Counted from the stretch's first letter, positions 12,463 through 25,420 are shown. The stretch: DNA of 64,000 nt from Perca fluviatilis (GCF_010015445.1 NC_053127.1:31934215-31998214); one strand, 5' to 3'. A program made the numbers and translations. The notes: generated from the sequence alone by a model not told the origin.

Positions 12463-13979
12463 TGGCTATTATTAATCCCGCTTCCTGATCGCTGTCACAG
12501 TTGTCCATTGAGAGGTGACTACCACAGATATGTTTGCATTACTTATCAAACTGAAAAACAGACTGGAACACTGGGACACACTGTGTTAACACCCATTAAC
12601 AAATCCTAACCCTCTCCCGTTGTTGTTTCTGGATGGCCGTTTAGTGTGTAAACAACGGAGCAGTGTCTGCCTATTAAAAGGCAGACTCTGACCTCTGTTT
12701 GGACATGTAAGTGTGCGCTGATAGCAGGAGCAAAATGCCTTATTGTTCAATCTCTCAATGCACCGCTGAACACAACTTCAGTAGAGGGAAGAGAGGACAG
12801 AGGGCCACGTCAGCTGGGCCCTGTGTGGTCTCACCCAGTAATTGTACCAGATGGTGTAACTGTAATACAGTTATACCGTTACCTGTATCAGAAATGCCTT
12901 CGATACTGTCTAAAACGCTGGTATCGGCGAATGCCCGAGTCCATGTATGATCCAAATACCACGTAATTTAACCCTGGAAAAAATATACTTTTAAGTAGTT
13001 TATTTAATGTTCTTTTACAGTTATGACTGACCGTCATACTAGATAATAAAAGAAAGGCATATGGCATTCACTGTATTTGTTTATGTTTTACAAAGGGTGT
13101 CTGGCTCCATATGCATATCTCTATTTATTCTGACAACGTTTCAGCCCTCAGGCCTTCTTTAAATCAACAGTTCATTTTAAGTAATAATTGATTTTAACTT
13201 TCAACTGAGCCAGGCTATACAACAATGATAGCAATCATATCACATTGAAACAGGGTTAGTAGTATACAGCGGACACAAAAAATTAAAATAATATATATTT
13301 TAAATGTTTTTTGTTGTTTTTTTTACAAATTTCAGTGATGCAGAACTGAGTGCATTTGACTGTCTGGTGCTGTCAGAGCAGGTTTGACTTTCCTCAGCAT
13401 CTCAACTATGACTCTAGTGTGAGGGCTGCTTTATTATACAGTGATAACTTACATGTTTATTCAGATGCTTAACAACTATAAACCCTGTTAACTTACGTTG
13501 TATAATTCATATGTTTAAAGCCAATATTCCAAAACTGCATTTTTAAAAAGGCAATACTTTTCTAAAACTTCGTTTTGTACCTTCTCAAGTTTTCAGTCTT
13601 TTTTTAACAGCCTACTGTGTTCTGACATTAGTGGTAAATTAGAACTACTTAAACTACTACTACTACTGAAACACTTCAGGGACAGTTATTATTCACAAGT
13701 TTTTATTTTTTTGACTCCGTTATATTTTTCCTCTAAGTGAAAAAGGTGGAGTCATATGAGGAAAGAGTTAAGGAAGGGATATTTTCCACACTTTAAGACC
13801 TAGGAAACCCTTTCTATCATTCAACGTGCAGTCTTTTCGCATTATTTATTCCAACTAAAACCCGACGCGTGCAGCGTAAGCATATTTTAGGAAAAATGGT
13901 GTAGCCTATCATATCCACGAGGGGATACTGTAGCTAATATATATAGAATTATACTCAAACTTCAAGGGCATTGTCTTAC

Positions 13980-14240
13980 CTTCGCTCCATAACGCACGCT
14001 TTATGACAGGATTTCAAAACGGGTCCAAAGTACAACGCAGTTTTTAAACGTTAATTCTCGTTTTCTTTCTAGCCGAGCGCCTGTTCGATATAGCGCTAAA
14101 ACCTCAGATAAATGTCGCAAAAACAGCGAGGTCTCCTTGACCAAGTGAGAAAGACAAATAAAAGTTTGGACCCAACGAGCACAGCAGCGGCTCTGCTCTG
14201 TCGGCTTATCCACACACACACTCCGCTCCAACGGATTGGT
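13980..14240 (-). promoter_or_regulatory. arhgap32: candidate alternative first exon and promoter of short arhgap32 isoform
   Basis: On the minus strand this stretch ends in an excellent splice donor, GCGAAG/GTAAGAC, with the exon's last base at 13980. There is no acceptor-like start, so it looks like a first exon. It is locally rich in CpG compared with the surrounding intron and has an inverted CCAAT box at 14235-14239. A CRE-like TGACGT lies at 14416-14421, farther upstream. Spliced to the exon at 6021-6170, its ATG at 13988-13990 would give a five-codon upstream ORF (MERSV, then stop). Translation could then start at the methionine of MKSRPTKQ in that exon, the known start type of the short ARHGAP32/RICS isoform lacking PX and SH3. 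The transcription start is not determined; the upper bound is approximate. No transcript data support it here. Confidence 0.45.
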
Positions 14241-14631
14241 TTACGAGCCCACATATGGTGCCTTCAGGTGCTCCCGGAAATATAGTAATTACCGCTTGTA
14301 AATCCCAGTGTAACACAATTGATGATTACTAAAGCAAATCTTATACTGAATCAATATCACGGGGTGGGTGGGCCCCAAAAAACAACGTATAGTTGATATA
14401 TAAAGCGAAAATACGTGACGTTCCGTGCCTGCAGTCTGTGCTTTTTCGGTTTCAGGGAGAACACTCCCCTAAAACTCATTAAAATAGTTCCTTCTGTTGC
14501 AATGCTTTGAGGCCTTGCTGTATTTCTGTGCTTCTGTCCAGATATAATGACACCATGTGTTGTGTAACTAAACAGCCATGTAAGATGAACCAGCCTTTGT
14601 GCTGCAGTATTACAGGAAGAGGAAACAATCA

Positions 14632-15404
14632 GGGGTGGAACAAGTATTCAGATCACCTTACAATAAGGTACACAAAAAATACGTAGTTAATGATTAGTTA
14701 CTGTTTTTGAAAGAGTAACGAATGATTAGTTACCCTTTTTCAAAAGGGTAGTTACCCCTTTTTCAGAAGGGTAGTTACCCTTTTCTGAAAAAGGGTAACT
14801 ACCCAGAAGGGTAACTACCCTTCTGAAAAAGGGTAACTAATCATTCGTTACTTTTCTGAAAAAGGGTAACTAGGTAACTTTTGAGGTAACTTCAAAAACA
14901 GTAACTAATCATTAACTACCTATTTTTTTGTGTACCTTATTGTAAAGTGTTACCTCAGATCCTCTACTTAAGTAAAAGTACTAATACCACACTGTAGAAA
15001 TAATATGTTACAAGGAAAAGTCCTGCATTGGAAATGTTACTACAGTAAAAGTATGAAAGTATTAAAAGTAAAGAACTCTCCTCCCATTGTAGAAAGAGTA
15101 AAGGATCCAACCAGTTGTGTGTTTAATGGTCTCATCATCTCAGCTGGACTTGTAGGCTGTTATATTGTTGGCTAGTTTACATCAGATTTGATAAACTACA
15201 TGTGTTTTGTGTGCAAAAATCTGAATTTGTAAAGTAACTAGTAACTAAAGCTGTAACAGATGAATGTAGTGGAGTGAAAAGTCCAATATTTCTCTCTGAA
15301 ATGTAGCGGAGTAGAAGTAGAAAGTGCCATGAAAAGAAAAGATTTTCAACATTTGTACTTAAGTAAAGTACTTGAGTAAATGTACTTAGTTACATTCCAC
15401 CACT
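14632..15404. mobile_element. outer hAT-like MITE split by a nested element
   Basis: Its ends read GGGGTGGAACAAGTATTC and TACATTCCACCACT (inverted GGTGGAA termini). The body has the fish-typical string of CTTAAGTAAAAGTACT words. It is interrupted at 14655-14954 by a second element that duplicated TCAGATC. The flanks AACAAT may be the remains of its own target duplication. Confidence 0.65.
14655..14954. mobile_element. nested palindromic MITE with 7-bp target duplication
   Basis: A 300-bp element whose two halves are inverted copies (CTTACAATAAGGTACAC at the left, GTGTACCTTATTGTAAAG at the right). The centre is made of repeated and inverted AAGGGTAGTTACCC words. It is flanked by TCAGATC at 14648-14654 and 14955-14961. 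The whole unit can fold into one long hairpin. Confidence 0.85.
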
Positions 15405-16005
15405 AACAATGTGCATTAACAATGTTACTGATGTTTGTACGTACACATTCCTATTGGTCATCGGTTGCTCACAGAGTTCATGTCCTCTTCCCTTAAGTAT
15501 GATACACTCCTCCATATTTATATTGCTGACTTGCACATGGGCTCGATTCTACTCTTCTCGACAGCATATGAATGCAGCACGGGAGTCAGGCAGCCAAGAG
15601 GCAAGCTGGTGGTTTACACAGTGGAAAACACCCCTCACGCTGCACACGCACACTACACACACTACACACACACACACAATCCTACCAAGCAGCATCACTG
15701 CTTTTCTTCTCTGTCTAAACAACATATAGGATGGCTTTGCCTCAGCTCTCCCTCTGAGGGCCCCCCTGAAAGCATTATCTTATTAATTCCTTAACTAGCT
15801 TAGTCCCTAAGCAGACATGTTGAGTCAAATAAAAGTCAAACTAATTTGTTGTTGGTGGTCCAGGATCACAAGACTGGAGTCAGACATGTCCACTGCATGT
15901 GATCGCTTCAACCGGACAGGCTTTTACCAAGTTACACAAAGAAACATTTCTTTGGGCCGATCCTCAAAATCCGATACATGTCGGTTCTGATATATTCCAT
16001 CTTCA

Positions 16006-17839
16006 GCGGTGGAAAGTAAGTCAGTACATTTAATCAAGTACTGTAGGCCTACTTAGGTACAATTTTAAAAGTACTTGTACTGAGGCCCATAGAGGTACAA
16101 TTATTATTATATTTCACAAAAAAAAAGCAGAGTCAGTCCAAATAACAAATACAACAGCTTTCTCTCTTCTAACCATTCGACTAAACTACACAACCGTATA
16201 TAAAGTAGGTCAAACTAGCCCCACCTCAAGCAGTTATAAACATACAAAATAATGCTGCTGATGCATCAGTATTAACAAGCTAATAATGTCATATTATACA
16301 TCAGTCACCACTTCTTCATTTTTGCAGAACCAGTACTCTTATTTTGGATACTTTAAATGTAGCTGATAATACTTCTGTACTTTTACTTAAAGGTGCAATA
16401 TGTAATATTGTGTGTAATACTGGCAGCTAGCGGTTAAAATAGTTACTGCAGTACAAATTCAAAATACTGGAGAGTCGTTTCCCCCGCCCCCTCCTGCCCA
16501 GACTCGAAGTTCACGGAGGTTGCCAGGCTGAGACCGCAGCATTCACAACAATGTTGCTAGATGCTTTTCTCACATAGCCAGACATTACTTCACAGCACAG
16601 CAGAGTAGCTAACGTTAGATGCTAGTCTCACATAGCCAGACATTACTCCACAGAACAGCGTAGCTAACGTTAGATTCTGGCTATATTGACAGTCATAAAA
16701 GCCCGTGCTCATTCGGGGCTCTGTAACCAACTGACAGACATACTTTTCGGTTTAAAATTACAGTATGAACCGCTAAAAACACAACAACCTCACCGTCTCT
16801 CCACACGCCAGTCAGGCACACTTCCTGGGCTTAGAATTACAATACAAACGCTAAAAATACAACTACCTTGCCGACGGAACACACTTCATTGGCTTAGAAT
16901 TACGGCAACAATCGCTAAACACACTGCAAACTCACAGTCCTCTCTTTCCGATTTACAGCCCCCCTCGTGGTTTAAAATAACTCACCGTTGTCGGCCCGCC
17001 GCGCTGAAGAGGCGCCATGCTGTAAACAGCCATGGGCTTGCCTGGTTCTCCGGTAACGTTAGCAGTAAGCAGGGTTAGCAAGGCAGCGTTAGCCAGGACC
17101 AGTCGGGATCACTTTACTGTCTCAATTGTTTTTGCAAGTAACCAACTCGGGTACTCTAGCTATATAATTCAATGTGAGTACACAAATGTTGAAATGACAA
17201 AAAATGCCCCTAGTAGCTGTGATAAATTAGCCTGAAGCTAATGCTTACCTGTTCAGGAGGAAATAAGCCAATTCTGCGTCCTTTTGGGATCTAAGCTGTC
17301 TCCATCTTTCAAATACATCTCCATTATTTACCAGGGGGTTGTTACGTCTCTGGTCACGCAACTGTTAGAAAAATGCTGTTTTCTTTTTTTTAGGTCGGGT
17401 AGAATCTATCTCTGTTGATCCTGTTCGTTTGTGTGCTGCTTTCATGGCTGTACTACCGTTACAGCTGTAGCGCGCTGGGTTTACGTTTTTACAGGTATAT
17501 CTGGCAACCCGGCCTGGCTGTCAAACTGGGCAGTTGATAACAACACACAGATCAAAACATAAACATAAATTCCGTCACGGAATGTAAATTTCAAAAAGAA
17601 AAATACTGAAATTAGCATTGTTGTCAGAAAAGATAGTATTTCAGTTTAACATGTTTCCTTAATATCTGATGAGGCATTGGTGTCATTTTTGGATTTATTA
17701 CAGTACAAATATTACATATTGGACCTTTAAGTAGGATTTTGAATGCAGGACTTTCACTGGTAATGGAATATTTTAATTTGACACTGTTTTATAGGTACTC
17801 TTACTACAGTAAAAGATCTGAATACTTCTTCTGACACTG
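16006..17839. mobile_element. hAT-like element with 8-bp target duplication
   Basis: Flanked by the perfect 8-bp repeat CATCTTCA at 15998-16005 and 17840-17847, the duplication length typical of hAT transposons. Ends read GCGGTGGAAAGTAA and CTTCTTCTGACACTG. Most of its length is a later insertion (16387-17730); the element's own sequence is about 490 bp. Confidence 0.7.
16387..17730. mobile_element. nested 1.34-kb TTAA-bounded element
   Basis: Inserted in the hAT-like element. The left end is TTAAAGGTGCAATATGTAA and the right end TTACATATTGGACCTTTAA, about 20-bp inverted termini on TTAA sites. The interior includes a tandem-like pair of CACATAGCCAGACATTACT blocks (16571-16590 and 16629-16648) and a 130-codon ORF at 16686 that I do not recognise and regard as chance. 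Confidence 0.7.
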
Positions 17840-19817
17840 CATCTTCAATGTGTATGTAATGTCGTGGTCAATAACATTGCCTCCCCCCCCGCAGGACTAA
17901 TTCCACAATCTGGGGGAAATTACTGACAAAATCAACTCAAAACAAGTTTGTTCTGTGCAGCAGGGATCATAGTTATACTCTATGTGTCCTACGCTATCAG
18001 TTACAGACCAAGAAACAAGGTGAAAAGCTAACTTTTCTCTCCCTGAACTGGTCATGGGCAGGTCTGAATAAACGAGACTCTCCTCTAATTGTGCTTTTCA
18101 CTGTTGTATGTTCGTCACGATACCATGAAAATGAAATCATATGAATTCAATATGTGAGGCATTGTTAGAACAGTGGGAGGCAGTTTGGTTGTCAGAGACA
18201 TGGCAGAGAGAGTAACAGGCCTCATTCACACAGCCTGCGTCGGCCGTCCGATGGTCGGGCGAAAACGCAGGTCTTTCCATTCCTTTTGAATGGGGGTAGT
18301 GTGTTTAGGCTGCGGCGGGGGTTGCCCCCGGAGGGGACGCTCAAAAAAACAGAGCGTGCCTACGGCAAAAAGTTGAGACTGACTCAACTTTTGGAGAAAC
18401 ACAATCCCCACGTCACACTGGGGTGGCCAGTCATGTAACCGGAGATCAGACTTGTCGGTGTGAGAGTCCCGTACAGGAAACAGGAAACATCACTGCCTCT
18501 ATCGCTGCCACGAAAAAGTTTGAATACACCAAACACAAGCTCTGAACTGCCCGGGAGTTTGTGGAACAGCTGAATGTTTCCTGCAACAACAAAGCACTCG
18601 CCATGTCTCGCTCCTCTCTTCTCTTTCTCTCTCTCCTGTGAAATAAAGCTGCCTTCAAGTGCGCTTGGAAACATCGAAATCTATAAACGATCTGACGGAA
18701 AACAGCAACTGTGAAATAAACAGTCAAGTTGTGCTACATTGGGGTGGGGATGGGGGGTGGGGACGTCACAGAGATGGGTCACTCCCACACCAGCGGACTA
18801 CCCTACAGCAAATTGCCGGATCGCTGTTTCCCTGCCTGAACGCAGCAGGTGGAGTTGGCCTTTAAGACCAAAGATTATTAGCAACGTGCTGATAAAACAC
18901 CTGTCACCTATACAGGAAGTAGTGAGCTCCTGCCCTGATGTCATATATCATATAACATGAGGACAGCTTTGTTGGATCAAGTATCATACAGCTGTTATTT
19001 TGCATGGGTCCTGAATAATCTCCTGGGATGTGGAGAGAAAGAGGAAGTGGATTTTTGCAGCTGAACGCCCACTTCATTGTACAGTAGCAGAACACCGGGC
19101 TGTTTGAAACAGAAGCATGGCAGTAAAAGTGAATTCCTACCTGCCATTTAAATGGCGGGAAGCTTTGCAACAACACGTAATCGTTTGTTTTAGTAATGAC
19201 ACACCAATGCGACAGATCACAACAATGATGCAATACAACTCCGTGTAACGAAACTACAGATATTGATAGTACATCTTTTCTCAAGAAGTCCACTAAAAGG
19301 AGTAAAAGAAATGACATTTGTGCTTTACACACTCATTCAGTTTACAACACAAACAAAGGTGTGGCCTACAACAAGAGTCTCTTATTGAAGCTACAGAGGA
19401 AAACGTTACACAAGGGACCTTGCATAGTTTCACAGCCCAGAACCGGAGCACCAGGAAATGATCCGAGCTCCTCAGGAACAGGAGGACAAATCTCACTCTG
19501 TCTCACACATTTTCTCTCCATTTCCCGTCCTCTCTCTCCATCCTTCACATAACCAGCTGTCTTGGCTCATATACGCTCACAGCTGCCCAAATCACTGGTC
19601 CCCAGACGTGACGGAGGCCTGCACTGAGGAGGGGAGCAGAGGGGGGCTCCACATCTGGGTCAGTGACTGGTAGGTCTATTGGGCCGTCTGGGGAGGAAAG
19701 AAGGCAGACTGCCTGTCCTTTTTTAACCAAAGCTCACAACTCTTTATTTTCACATGGGTGTCAACAAAAGAGTCTATTTGGACTGTGAAGAGAGTCGTCT
19801 CTGTTCTCAGATCCACT

Positions 19818-20428
19818 AGGGTTAGGCATCGTTTCCATTTGAACAATTCTGATTCCAATTCCGATTCTTCAGCTATGTCCCAATTCAGAGGCTAAATTCG
19901 TAGACCGAGTGCGTCACAAGGCTGTCCCATCTAATTTAATTTCGAAGGCTCCTTCAAATGCGGTCAACAAATGTGGCCTCCTTTTTCAGAATTCGGAGGG
20001 CCCAACTGTTGCATCCTTCGCAGCCCCAGGATTCAATCAGAAGTACAGGCAAACACAAACGCTAACAACCAATATTTCTTTTCTTTTTGTCTGCCATTTC
20101 ATTATTACATTCACTTCTGAGAATTTTTTTTTTGGTGGCCGGCTATCTCAGAAATAATCATAAAAAAAATTAATAAAAATGAATGGTTGTTAATGGTGGT
20201 TTACAGTTTTACTTGGCTTTTCAACGTAAAATAAAGCCACACTTTAGAGCGCCACTTACTGTGCTTCATGGCTGCAACACAACAAGCGCCTGGAAGTACG
20301 GTGGCGGTTGCCACGGAAACCCAAACTTGCGCATGTTAGATTGGGAACCAAATTTTCCAAACGATTACAAAAAAACCCCGATTTTTAAACGATTCCAAGT
20401 TGGAACCGGTTCTCGATTACCAATCCTA
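19818..20428. mobile_element. MITE with TAGGGTTAGGCATCG end, carrying a nested repeat
   Basis: The left end has GATTCCAATTCCGATTC words and the right end GGAACCGGTTCTCGATTACC...ATCCTA. Flanks share ATCCAC (19812-19817, 20431-20436), compatible with a decayed 8-bp duplication. The interior starts a second fish repeat (TGTCCCAATTCAGAGGC). Confidence 0.5.
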
Positions 20429-21242
20429 GAATCCACTGCAACGCAACCCGAGCACATGGAGCGACGATGACTCTGAGCTTCTGTCGTCTCCGTCTGAACT
20501 GGAGCAGTGCAGCGTGTTAACAATTTCCATCGTTTTTGCTGAAAAAACAGCAAAGGTTAGTGCGGTGAGCAGAGTGGATCAAGGCAGAGCAAACACATTT
20601 TTCCAATGCTGTGTGGCTCGCTGCAGGAATGTGCTCTTTCAGTCGCCATGGAGAGGGAGACAGAGATTCTTACTGTTGCAGGACAAAGCTTAACGCTCAA
20701 TGGATGGGTTTACAGGCCCCCTCATTGTAAAAGGATTAAATAAATCAAGGCCGGTCGAGACCTAGCGCCGCGGCGGGGGTTGCCGTGGCCTTTCAGCTTC
20801 GACCAAACAGACACACACAAACACAGCTGGCCCCCGTCCAGACATAGGGTACATTCAGCAGCTCCGAGAAATGCTGTAGTAACCTGGCTCACCCCTGAAG
20901 TCATTTGCATACACCTTGGGGGCTAATAAACTGAAAAAAAAATACAAGGGTGTGGGGGGCCGGAGGGTTAAGATTGTTCTCTTTTGAGGGCAACATTTGA
21001 AAAGCAGGGGTTCATTTTTACACCACCACCAACTAATCCCAAAACGTTTATATGCAGTATTTTTTTGTTGTTGATGCCATGCAAAAAACATTCATTCTGA
21101 CAAAACCCGGCGCATATCCAAAATACAGCAGTATGATTAGAAGAATCTTACAATGCAGAAGGAATCTTTAAGTAACAAACTTAACAGGGAAATATGGTAA
21201 TTGTTGGCAACGAGATTATAGCTATTTAAAGAGCTATTGAAA

Positions 21243-21243
<1 letters not shown>

Positions 21244-21308
<65 letters not shown>
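21244..21308. repeat. (CA)n microsatellite
   Basis: About 32 CA units, uninterrupted. Confidence 0.95.
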
Positions 21309-21311
<3 letters not shown>

Positions 21312-21380
21312 CACACAGGAAGAAAGACCTATTTCCACAGTACTGTGTAATACATGCTCAGATGTGGCTCAAGTCTTATT

Positions 21381-21582
21381 GGGTGGTGATGGCACAGTGG
21401 ATATGACACATGCCTTTGGTGTGGGAGATCTGGGTTCGTTTCCCACTGAGATCCATCAACCAGTGTGTCCCTGAGTAAGACACTTAACACCTAAATGCTC
21501 CAGAGGTGTGCAACTTCTGATATATAACAATTGTAAGTCGCTCCGGATAAAAGCGTCAGCTAAATGACATGTAATGTAATGT
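21381..21582 (+). mobile_element. V-SINE-like tRNA-derived SINE
   Basis: The 5' part is tRNA-like with a B box near GGGTTCGTTTCCC. The 3' part is the widespread fish SINE tail TTGTAAGTCGCTCCGGATAA followed by AAGCGTCAGCTAAATG, ending in ATGTAATGTAATG repeats. About 200 bp; no clear target duplication. Confidence 0.75.
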
Positions 21583-22329
21583 CCACTAACAGAGCGTAGA
21601 GGTAATATGGATAAGTGTGTTAAAGGTCATAGACAGGGCAATCTGGTATGTTGTGGAAGGTCCTCCTCTTGTAATGTAACACCAAAAAGCAAATCAACAT
21701 TTTCCTGTGTGAAGAGTGAAGCTATAACCCAAGCCATATCCCAAATTGTAAGCTGTCACAGGTTTAGACTAGTCATATTAGATTCACACAGTGCAAACAC
21801 ATCAGTCGGGTTGTGGAGTTAGTTTTGGTTAGGGGGGTGGCGCAAGGGATTTTTGTCTACCTGAACTTAGGTTGTAGTGGTTTAGCGGGTCGGCCACCCA
21901 TGCACTGTCCTGTATTACACTCTCCATCTCCAAGTCTGCATGCAGCCCGATGGACAGATGGACCCACAGACAGATGGATGGATGGATGGATGATGGAGAC
22001 AGGAGAGAATCGGCAGAGGGAGAGAAGCACTTCAAGTTAGAGAACAGAGCAACTGGGAACTTTGGGACTGTGAGGTCAGCAGCTTTGCATAGAAATGACA
22101 CTGAGGCAATAAACAGTTTAGTTAAACAGATAAATGAACATGTTTAGTAATGAAGTGTAATCAATTCAAGAAACTTTGCATTCATCAATAAAAACAAGTC
22201 TTCCTACATGAGATAACTTCAATTTAACTTTTAAGTTATAATCCTTAAGATTTTAATGAAATCAAACCCAGTTTTTTTTTTTTTTTTTAAATACTATTTA
22301 TGGTCTGCATTTTTTCACCAATAGCCATT

Positions 22330-22608
22330 CAGTGTATTTACATTTGGGAAAGACCAATTATCGGTCCTGGCTGATTATTGGGCTGTTGTCTGCAGATGAT
22401 CTGTATCAGCGTTTTATTGGCCTGATAACTGATAAAGTTAATGGATTAACAAGTGGTCTACTTTGGCTCGGCTTATTTTGACTTAAAGATTTTCATTTTC
22501 ACTGTAAATGCATATCGGTTCCAAATATCGGTTATCGGTTTCATTAACTACTAATAGTCAGTATCGGCCTTGAAAAACCAGTATCGGTCAATCCCTAGTT
22601 TACATCCT
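22330..22608 (+). mobile_element. hAT-like MITE, family B, truncated copy
   Basis: Shares words with the complete copy at 52702-53132 in opposite orientation (ATGCATATCGGTTCC, TTATCGGTTTCATTAACTA, GGCCTTGAAAAACCAG). It ends at CAATCCCTAG. Confidence 0.65.
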
Positions 22609-22899
22609 CCAATTACCTCTCTATGTAGTAGTTTCCATTATTGGTGGCAGGGTCCACCATTCCTGCACCAGATTCAAATTGCCTACCTAGCAACACGAGG
22701 GAAACAGCAGCATATAATCCAGCACTACTCTGTAATTTAATCTGGTTTTTACCAGGGGCAGTGCTGACTGTGACGGTTCCTCAAAAATGCGTCAACCAAA
22801 CAAGACAACGGTTATTACTGGCATTTATTTTGGGATCTGGCTTCACACCTCCAACTCCTCAGCAAGCTGACCAACAGTGTTTACCACTTAAACATAAAT

Positions 22900-23497
22900 A
22901 GGCGTGTGCTAGAGGAGGCAATTGACACCTGTATTAGTTTAAGGCTGGATTACTGTACTGCACTTTATGTTGGCCTCAATCAAAATTCCATTCCCCGTCT
23001 TCAACTTGTGCAAAATGCTGCTGCTCGCTTTTTAACAAATATCTCCAGGCGTGCACACACTGTCCCCGTTCCTTACACTCTCCATTGGCTCCCGGCGCGT
23101 TTTAGAATCGATTTTAAGATGTTAATGTTTGTTTTTAAGGCCCCGGTGTGTCTGGCCGAGATTTTAACCCTTCGTGCTGGTTCCAATCAGCTGGTTTTAG
23201 AAGTCCCAAGGTGGAAGAACAAACTGTGGGCTGATCGCGCTTTTGCAGTTGCTGCCCCGAGACCTTGGAACAAGTTCCCCCCTGACATTCGCACTATAAC
23301 AGACGTAGCCCTTTGTAAATCTAACCTCAAAAACTTATCTATTTAGAATGGCTTTTAATACATAGTAGCACTGTGACATTTTCCTTTCTTCCTTCTTTGA
23401 TGTATTCTTTTTCCTGACTTTACTGTACTTTTTATTCCTTTCTGATTTTACTCTATGGTTGCTGTGAAGGGCTAAATAAATAAATACATGTTGATAT
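22900..23497 (+). pseudogene. L2/CR1-type LINE 3' end, reverse-transcriptase C-terminal fragment
   Basis: A frame to 23346 encodes the conserved end of a Jockey-superfamily (L2/CR1) ORF2: SLRLDYCTALYVGL, then VQNAAARFLT, then LHWLPARFRIDFK, and a W-N-K-F-P-P-D-I-R motif. The catalytic part of reverse transcriptase is absent, so it is a 5'-truncated dead copy, as usual for LINE insertions. The 3' tail ends with AAATAAATAAATA repeats near 23490. The insertion is in the antisense orientation relative to arhgap32. Confidence 0.85.
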
Positions 23498-25157
23498 TGA
23501 TTTTAAGAGGAATTCAAAAAGTTCAACAGGAAAAGTATGAAGGGAAATGTCACAGTCCAAGGTGTTTTCACTGTTGATTTGTTGAACTTTTTCATTGTTG
23601 TTTTTTTGACTTCAATAAATGCAACATCTTTCCAAAAGTCAACGACTAATCGTGATTTCAATATTGACCAAAATAATCAAGATTAGGATTTTTTTCCCAT
23701 AATCACCGGGAAATCTTAAGGATTAGAACTGTAATTACATCCAAACTCGGATGAACAATATGTCATAGAAGTCTTTGTGTGCAAATGCATTTTGTGTGCG
23801 TGTGAGTGAAAGTGGAGTGAGTGGACAGCTGGATGAAGAGTGTATACCAACACGCACAGGGGGGGAAGAGATTCCAAGAAGCAGGCTGCAGGCCAGAGCA
23901 GGGGGAGGCTGAGGCAGAGGAGGCACAGTCAAATGCAACCAATCAAGACACATGCTAACACTACTGCACATCCAACAACAGTATTAATGATGCATTACAG
24001 TGGAGAACAAGCACGCAGCTTAAACACCATCACATGTAGTAATAAACCTGATCTGGGATCATTCAGAGACATGTTGATATTACTGACGACAGGGCATCTG
24101 CAGGTCATAGACAACCAAATATTAGACTTTGGTTATTGCGAGGTAGATTATCAAAAAAACCACAAACATATTTCTGATGGAACACACTGTAGCTAAAGAA
24201 CATAACTAATCAACTAAGAAATATCAAAATGAGCAATTTAAGAGAAAATCTGTTAAATGTATTCAGGATATATAAATAATCTATTTGACCTGCGGATACT
24301 CCAAGAAGAAAAAAAATGCATGATTGGCATAAAAGGACACATGCAAAAAAAACAACAAGCATTGAATCATTGCTCAAAGCAGGGGAGTGGGCAGGCAGAT
24401 TAAGTTGTGTGCTGTGCACGGTAACAGTTAACTCTATGTATTTCTGATCAGCCACACCATGTAAAAAGGCTCGGAAACGCTTGAAACTTGATTGGCACAT
24501 TCGCATAACATGGGCGTCCAACAGCGGTCGTGGGGTTGGTGTATGGTTTCTTTTGCTGGGTCATCACTTAATGCAGACTCCGGGGCTTTTCGCTGGTTAG
24601 GAACACTGGCTCCACTCGCCAAGCCTAACGCCGGCCGGGTGTTTGTGACAGTGAGTCATTTTGGTTAGATCAGTCTTTGGGTTTGGAACAAGACACTGAG
24701 GTTTGATCAAAAGGCTCCGTCAGAGCAACGTGACGTGAAGAGGTGAGGGGAAAGTTCATCCCAAGTCTGTAGCGCACACGCCAAATGTTGTTGAGTGTGT
24801 CTGCTTGACACTCTCAGGAGCATGCTAGAGAGCTTATCTGTTTGTCCTGGAGCGCAGTCGATTAGCACAGTTGTTTGCAGTGGATTTGCATAGCGCTGAG
24901 TCAATATACCATGATAAAGTGGCTATTTCAACGGGTGATGTGTCAGAATTATGAGTTTTCCTTTTACTGTAACATGCTCTTACAGTCAAGTTCTATCATC
25001 TTTATACTGATGATTATGTATTGTGATTCCATTTTATGAAAACAGGCAAAGAACTCTAACAGGGCTCTGTATATTCAATTTCATTTTCAGGTTTGGCAAT
25101 ATCTATACCGTCATCGCATTCCACTCATTCAAAAATGATGAAATCATGGTGTAAAAA

Positions 25158-25420
25158 TTAGGGCTGTCAATCGATTTTTTTCATCGCATGAGTGTCCCAG
25201 TTAACTTGCGATTAATCTCACATCTTTTATCTGTTCTAAATGTACTTAAAATGGGGATATATTTCAAATTTTTAATGCTCAAGTGGTAATTGAGACCAGA
25301 CATACTCCGGTCCTCAGCACACACTCACATCGACAGTACATGCAGATGACTTTAGTCTTGTGGAGAGAACCATCTGGAAGGGCTTTGAACTCGTCATTAA
25401 CATTTTGACAGCCTTAATAA
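25158..25420 (+). mobile_element. hAT-like MITE fragment
   Basis: Begins AGGGCTGTCAATCGATTTTT and continues with GCGATTAATCTCAC, a common vertebrate hAT MITE type. The right end is not clear. Confidence 0.5.

Noticed and set aside
16686..17078. 130-codon ORF
   Set aside because: Inside a TTAA-bounded mobile element, no domain or motif recognised.
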